Assembly (NCBI GenBank): GCA_964606855.1
Contig: CAZSHM010000004.1
Coordinates: 1 to 64,000, forward strand
Direction: 5' to 3'
From: UBA7185 sp964606855
GTDB lineage: Bacteria > Bacillota > Peptococcia > Peptococcales > Peptococcaceae
DNA length: 64,000 nucleotides
In this document: piece by piece, positions 61,577-64,000 of the stretch
How positions within the stretch are numbered: position 1 is the stretch's first letter
Layout: every line of letters starts with the position of its first letter
The notes under the pieces: model-generated
What the model was told of the DNA's origin: nothing
The model's input: only the letters and a program-made list of their open reading frames with translations
The model's database searches: none
Position numbers and translations under genes: made by a program

Positions 61577-64000
61577 TCAGTGCTGATGCTTGATCAGGCC
61601 GAACGCTTTGGAAACTTCCATGACGAGGAGCGGGCAGAGGATCAGCGCCAAGCCGATCAGGTACTGCTGCCAGCTCAGCGAAATCAGCCCAAAGGCCACG
61701 GAAATCGGTGTAAAGATCACGAGCGCCATCAAAAGGACGGATACAAGTGCCGCCAAGTTCAGCATCCGGTTCGTAAAGATGCCGATGTGGAACAGGGAGT
61801 GCTCCGAACGCATATTGAACGCCTGGACAATCTGCGAGAGCCCCAGCACCAGGAAGGCCATGGTCTGTCCGCCGGCAAGCTGTCCGGTCATATTTACGCC
61901 GACTCGGAACGCGACGAGGGACAGTATCCCGAACATAACCCCCTGCAAAAGGATGCGAAACCCGTATCCGTGCGCGAACAGGCTTTCGTTTTTCGGCTTC
62001 GGTTTCTGCTGCATAACCTCCGGTTCCACGGCTTCCATGCCCAGAGCGACCGCCGGCAGACCGTCCGTCACCAGGTTGATCCACAAGAGCTGCATGGCCT
62101 GCAGCGGGGGCTGGTGCCAAGCGATCATCGCCAGGAAGACCGTGATGATCTCCCCGATATTGGTGCCGAGCAGGAATCCCACAACCTTGCGAATATTGGC
62201 ATAGATGCCGCGGCCTTCCCGCACGGCATCCACGATGGTGGCAAAGTTGTCGTCCGTCAAAATCATATCGGCCGCGCCCTTGGCGACATCGGTACCGGTA
62301 ATGCCCATGGCGCAGCCGATATCCGCCGCCTTCAGGGCAGGGGCATCGTTGACGCCGTCCCCGGTCATGGAAACAATCTGGTCTTTGCGCTGCCAAGCCT
62401 TGACGATGCGAATCTTATTTTCGGGCGATACACGGGCATAGACCGCGATATGCTCCACCTGGGCGTCCAGCTCGGAATCGCTCATGGCGTCCAGCTCGAC
62501 GCCCGTGACAGCTCTGTCGCCCTCCGTCAGGATGCCCAGTTCCCTCGCGATGGCGGAGGCCGTCACCACATGATCCCCGGTGATCATGATCGGCTTGATG
62601 CCCGCCTGGCGGCAGACTTCGACAGCCGCTTTCGCCTCCGGACGCGGCGGATCGATCATCCCCACAAGCCCCAGGAAGGTCAGACCGTTCTCCAGTTCCT
62701 CCGGGAGAAACGCGTCCGGCAGCGCGTCCAATTTCTTCCAGCCAACGGCCAGCACGCGCAGCGCGGAAGCACTCATGGCATCACACATGGCTTTCGCCTT
62801 GGAGAGATCGCCGGCGATACAGCGCGACGCCATCACATCGAAGGCGCCCTTGACAATGACAACGAATTCCCCGTCGATTTGGTTGACCGTCGTCATGAGT
62901 TTCCGGTCAGAGTCAAAAGGAATCTCCCCCACCCGAGGATAGCGGCTGTTGAGCTCCTCCTTCTCCATGCCGTTCTTGTGCGCGGCGACCACGATGGCCG
63001 TCTCGGTCGGGTCGCCGATGTGCTGTTCCTCCCCGTCCCCGAAGAGCACGGAACCGTCGCTGCACAGCGTGCCATACTGCAGAAGCTTTCTGACCGGATC
63101 GGAAACTGCGCTTGTGATGCGCTCCGCGTCCTCCGCGCCGTCCACATACGCTTTCACAAGCGTCATACGGTTTTGGGTCAGCGTTCCGGTTTTATCCGAG
63201 CAGATGATGGAGGCGCTTCCCAAGGTTTCTACCGCTGGAAGCCGGCGGATGATGGCGTTTTTCTTCACCATCCGCTGAACCCCGATGGCGAGGACAATCG
63301 TGACAATCGCGGGAAGCCCCTCCGGGATCGCGGAAACCGCCAGGGAGACTGCCGTCATAAAGATTTCCAGCACCGGAATGCCGTTTGTCAGTCCCACCAA
63401 AAAGACGATGGCGCAGGCGGCAAGCGCAATCACGCCGAGATATTGTCCGAGCTGCGCAAGTTTCTGCTGCAGCGGCGTCTGCGTGTCCGCTTCGCTGTCC
63501 AGGAGATTTGCAATCTTGCCCATCTCCGTATCCATGCCGGTTGCGGTGACAACGGCAGTCGCCGTTCCGTAGGAGACGGAGCAGCCGGAAAAGACCATAT
63601 TGCTGCGGTCCCCCAAGGGCGCCTTCTCCGCTACCGAAGCCAGAGCATCTTTCTCGGAGGGAACGGACTCCCCGGTCAGGGCGGATTCCTCGCACTTCAG
63701 GCTGACACTGCGCAGAAGACGCGCATCCGCCGGCACAAAATCGCCCGCCTCCAGGCGTATGAGATCGCCCGGAACCAAGGCCGCGGCGTCGATGACAGAT
63801 TCCTTCCCGTCCCGGATGACCCGTGCGCGGGGAGCAGACATGCTCTGCAGCGCGTCAAGCGCCTTCTCGGCTTTGCTCTCCTGTGCCACGCCCATGATGG
63901 CGTTGACGATGACGATCACGAGAATCAGCACCGGCTCAAAGAATTCCTGCGGATCGCCCTCGATACAGGCGACCGCAAAGGAGACAATGGCGGCAGCAAT
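61577..64000 (-). CDS. Calcium-type cation-transporting P-type ATPase (N-terminus outside the window)
   Basis: 807 residues visible, cut at the window edge, so the first segment(s) are missing. P-type II marks are SALTGESVPSEK (actuator TGES), AIPEGLPAIVTIVLA (M4), CSDKTGTLTQNR with the phosphorylated Asp (around 63200), KGAFDVMASRC, MVTGDGVNDAPALK, and NLVTDGLPA (M6). PEGLP in M4 and the NxxTD in M6 suggest a Ca2+ pump of the PMCA/SERCA bacterial type. It is followed by its terminator and is not linked with the binding-protein gene downstream. Substrate is by family only. Confidence 0.93.
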   Translation of the reverse strand: MAAAIVSFAVACIEGDPQEFFEPVLILVIVIVNAIMGVAQESKAEKALDALQSMSAPRARVIRDGKESVIDAAALVPGDLIRLEAGDFVPADARLLRSVSLKCEESALTGESVPSEKDALASVAEKAPLGDRSNMVFSGCSVSYGTATAVVTATGMDTEMGKIANLLDSEADTQTPLQQKLAQLGQYLGVIALAACAIVFLVGLTNGIPVLEIFMTAVSLAVSAIPEGLPAIVTIVLAIGVQRMVKKNAIIRRLPAVETLGSASIICSDKTGTLTQNRMTLVKAYVDGAEDAERITSAVSDPVRKLLQYGTLCSDGSVLFGDGEEQHIGDPTETAIVVAAHKNGMEKEELNSRYPRVGEIPFDSDRKLMTTVNQIDGEFVVIVKGAFDVMASRCIAGDLSKAKAMCDAMSASALRVLAVGWKKLDALPDAFLPEELENGLTFLGLVGMIDPPRPEAKAAVEVCRQAGIKPIMITGDHVVTASAIARELGILTEGDRAVTGVELDAMSDSELDAQVEHIAVYARVSPENKIRIVKAWQRKDQIVSMTGDGVNDAPALKAADIGCAMGITGTDVAKGAADMILTDDNFATIVDAVREGRGIYANIRKVVGFLLGTNIGEIITVFLAMIAWHQPPLQAMQLLWINLVTDGLPAVALGMEAVEPEVMQQKPKPKNESLFAHGYGFRILLQGVMFGILSLVAFRVGVNMTGQLAGGQTMAFLVLGLSQIVQAFNMRSEHSLFHIGIFTNRMLNLAALVSVLLMALVIFTPISVAFGLISLSWQQYLIGLALILCPLLVMEVSKAFGLIKHQH

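Noticed and set aside
1..64000. tRNA, rRNA, tmRNA, RNase P RNA and CRISPR arrays
   Set aside because: I looked for their conserved strings on both strands by eye and saw none; a covariance search would be needed to be sure.

Overview
The window looks like chromosomal housekeeping DNA of a GC-rich (roughly 60%) low-oxygen Bacillota bacterium, Clostridia or Negativicutes in type. The evidence is gene order: dgt-dnaG-rpoD; asp23-nusB-xseA-xseB-ispA-dxs-tlyA-nadK-argR-recN; pyrK-pyrD; a T-box valine--tRNA ligase; rplS; two DegV proteins; and a DUF1836 regulator. I cannot name the genus. No sporulation gene is visible, and spoIVB-spo0A is not in its usual place after recN. Nine assigned promoters share the extended -10 string TGCTAT.

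Layout. 1-6 kb: a SWIM/SNF2 helicase (-) and an EF-G paralogue (+). 6-12 kb: glutamate synthase gltB-gltD (-). 12.4-15.6 kb: T-box leader and valS (+). 15.7-18.4 kb: rplS (-), DUF1836 and degV (+), and a FeoA-like protein (-). 18.5-27.8 kb (-): PRC-barrel protein, tatC, tatA with a repeated tail, pyrD, pyrK, then rpoD, dnaG and dgt. 28-32 kb (-): an operon of an AroE-like dehydrogenase and a TRAP transporter. 32.3-35.5 kb: an MFS transporter (-) and a CoA-disulfide reductase/rhodanese (+). 35.6-45.2 kb (-): recN to asp23, the DNA repair, isoprenoid, NADP and arginine-regulation operon. 45.6-50.8 kb: yebC, a GerMN lipoprotein, an orphan RelB-like protein with degV, a gene-free structured stretch, and glnS. 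51-54 kb (-): lysR and a drug-efflux MFS, separated by a palindromic element. 54-57.5 kb: comF (-) and a radical-SAM/DUF4130 pair (+) behind a promoter that contains a LexA-type box. 57.6-64 kb (-): dus, an aminotransferase, an orphan amino-acid binding lipoprotein, and a calcium-type P-ATPase cut by the window end.

Most genes are ordinary. The parts that family knowledge does not explain are small. (1) Two copies (about 55-140 and 52207-52324) of a structured element keep their hairpin through compensatory changes and keep identical spacings. (2) About 300 gene-free, hairpin-dense bases lie between degV and glnS and may be a non-coding RNA. (3) A 14-bp minisatellite lies upstream of nadK. 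(4) Coding tandem repeats occur in rpoD and tatA. (5) An SOS-like box sits in the radical-SAM promoter. Two 100-N assembly gaps (55205-55304 and 58636-58735) limit interpretation at 55 and 58.7 kb.
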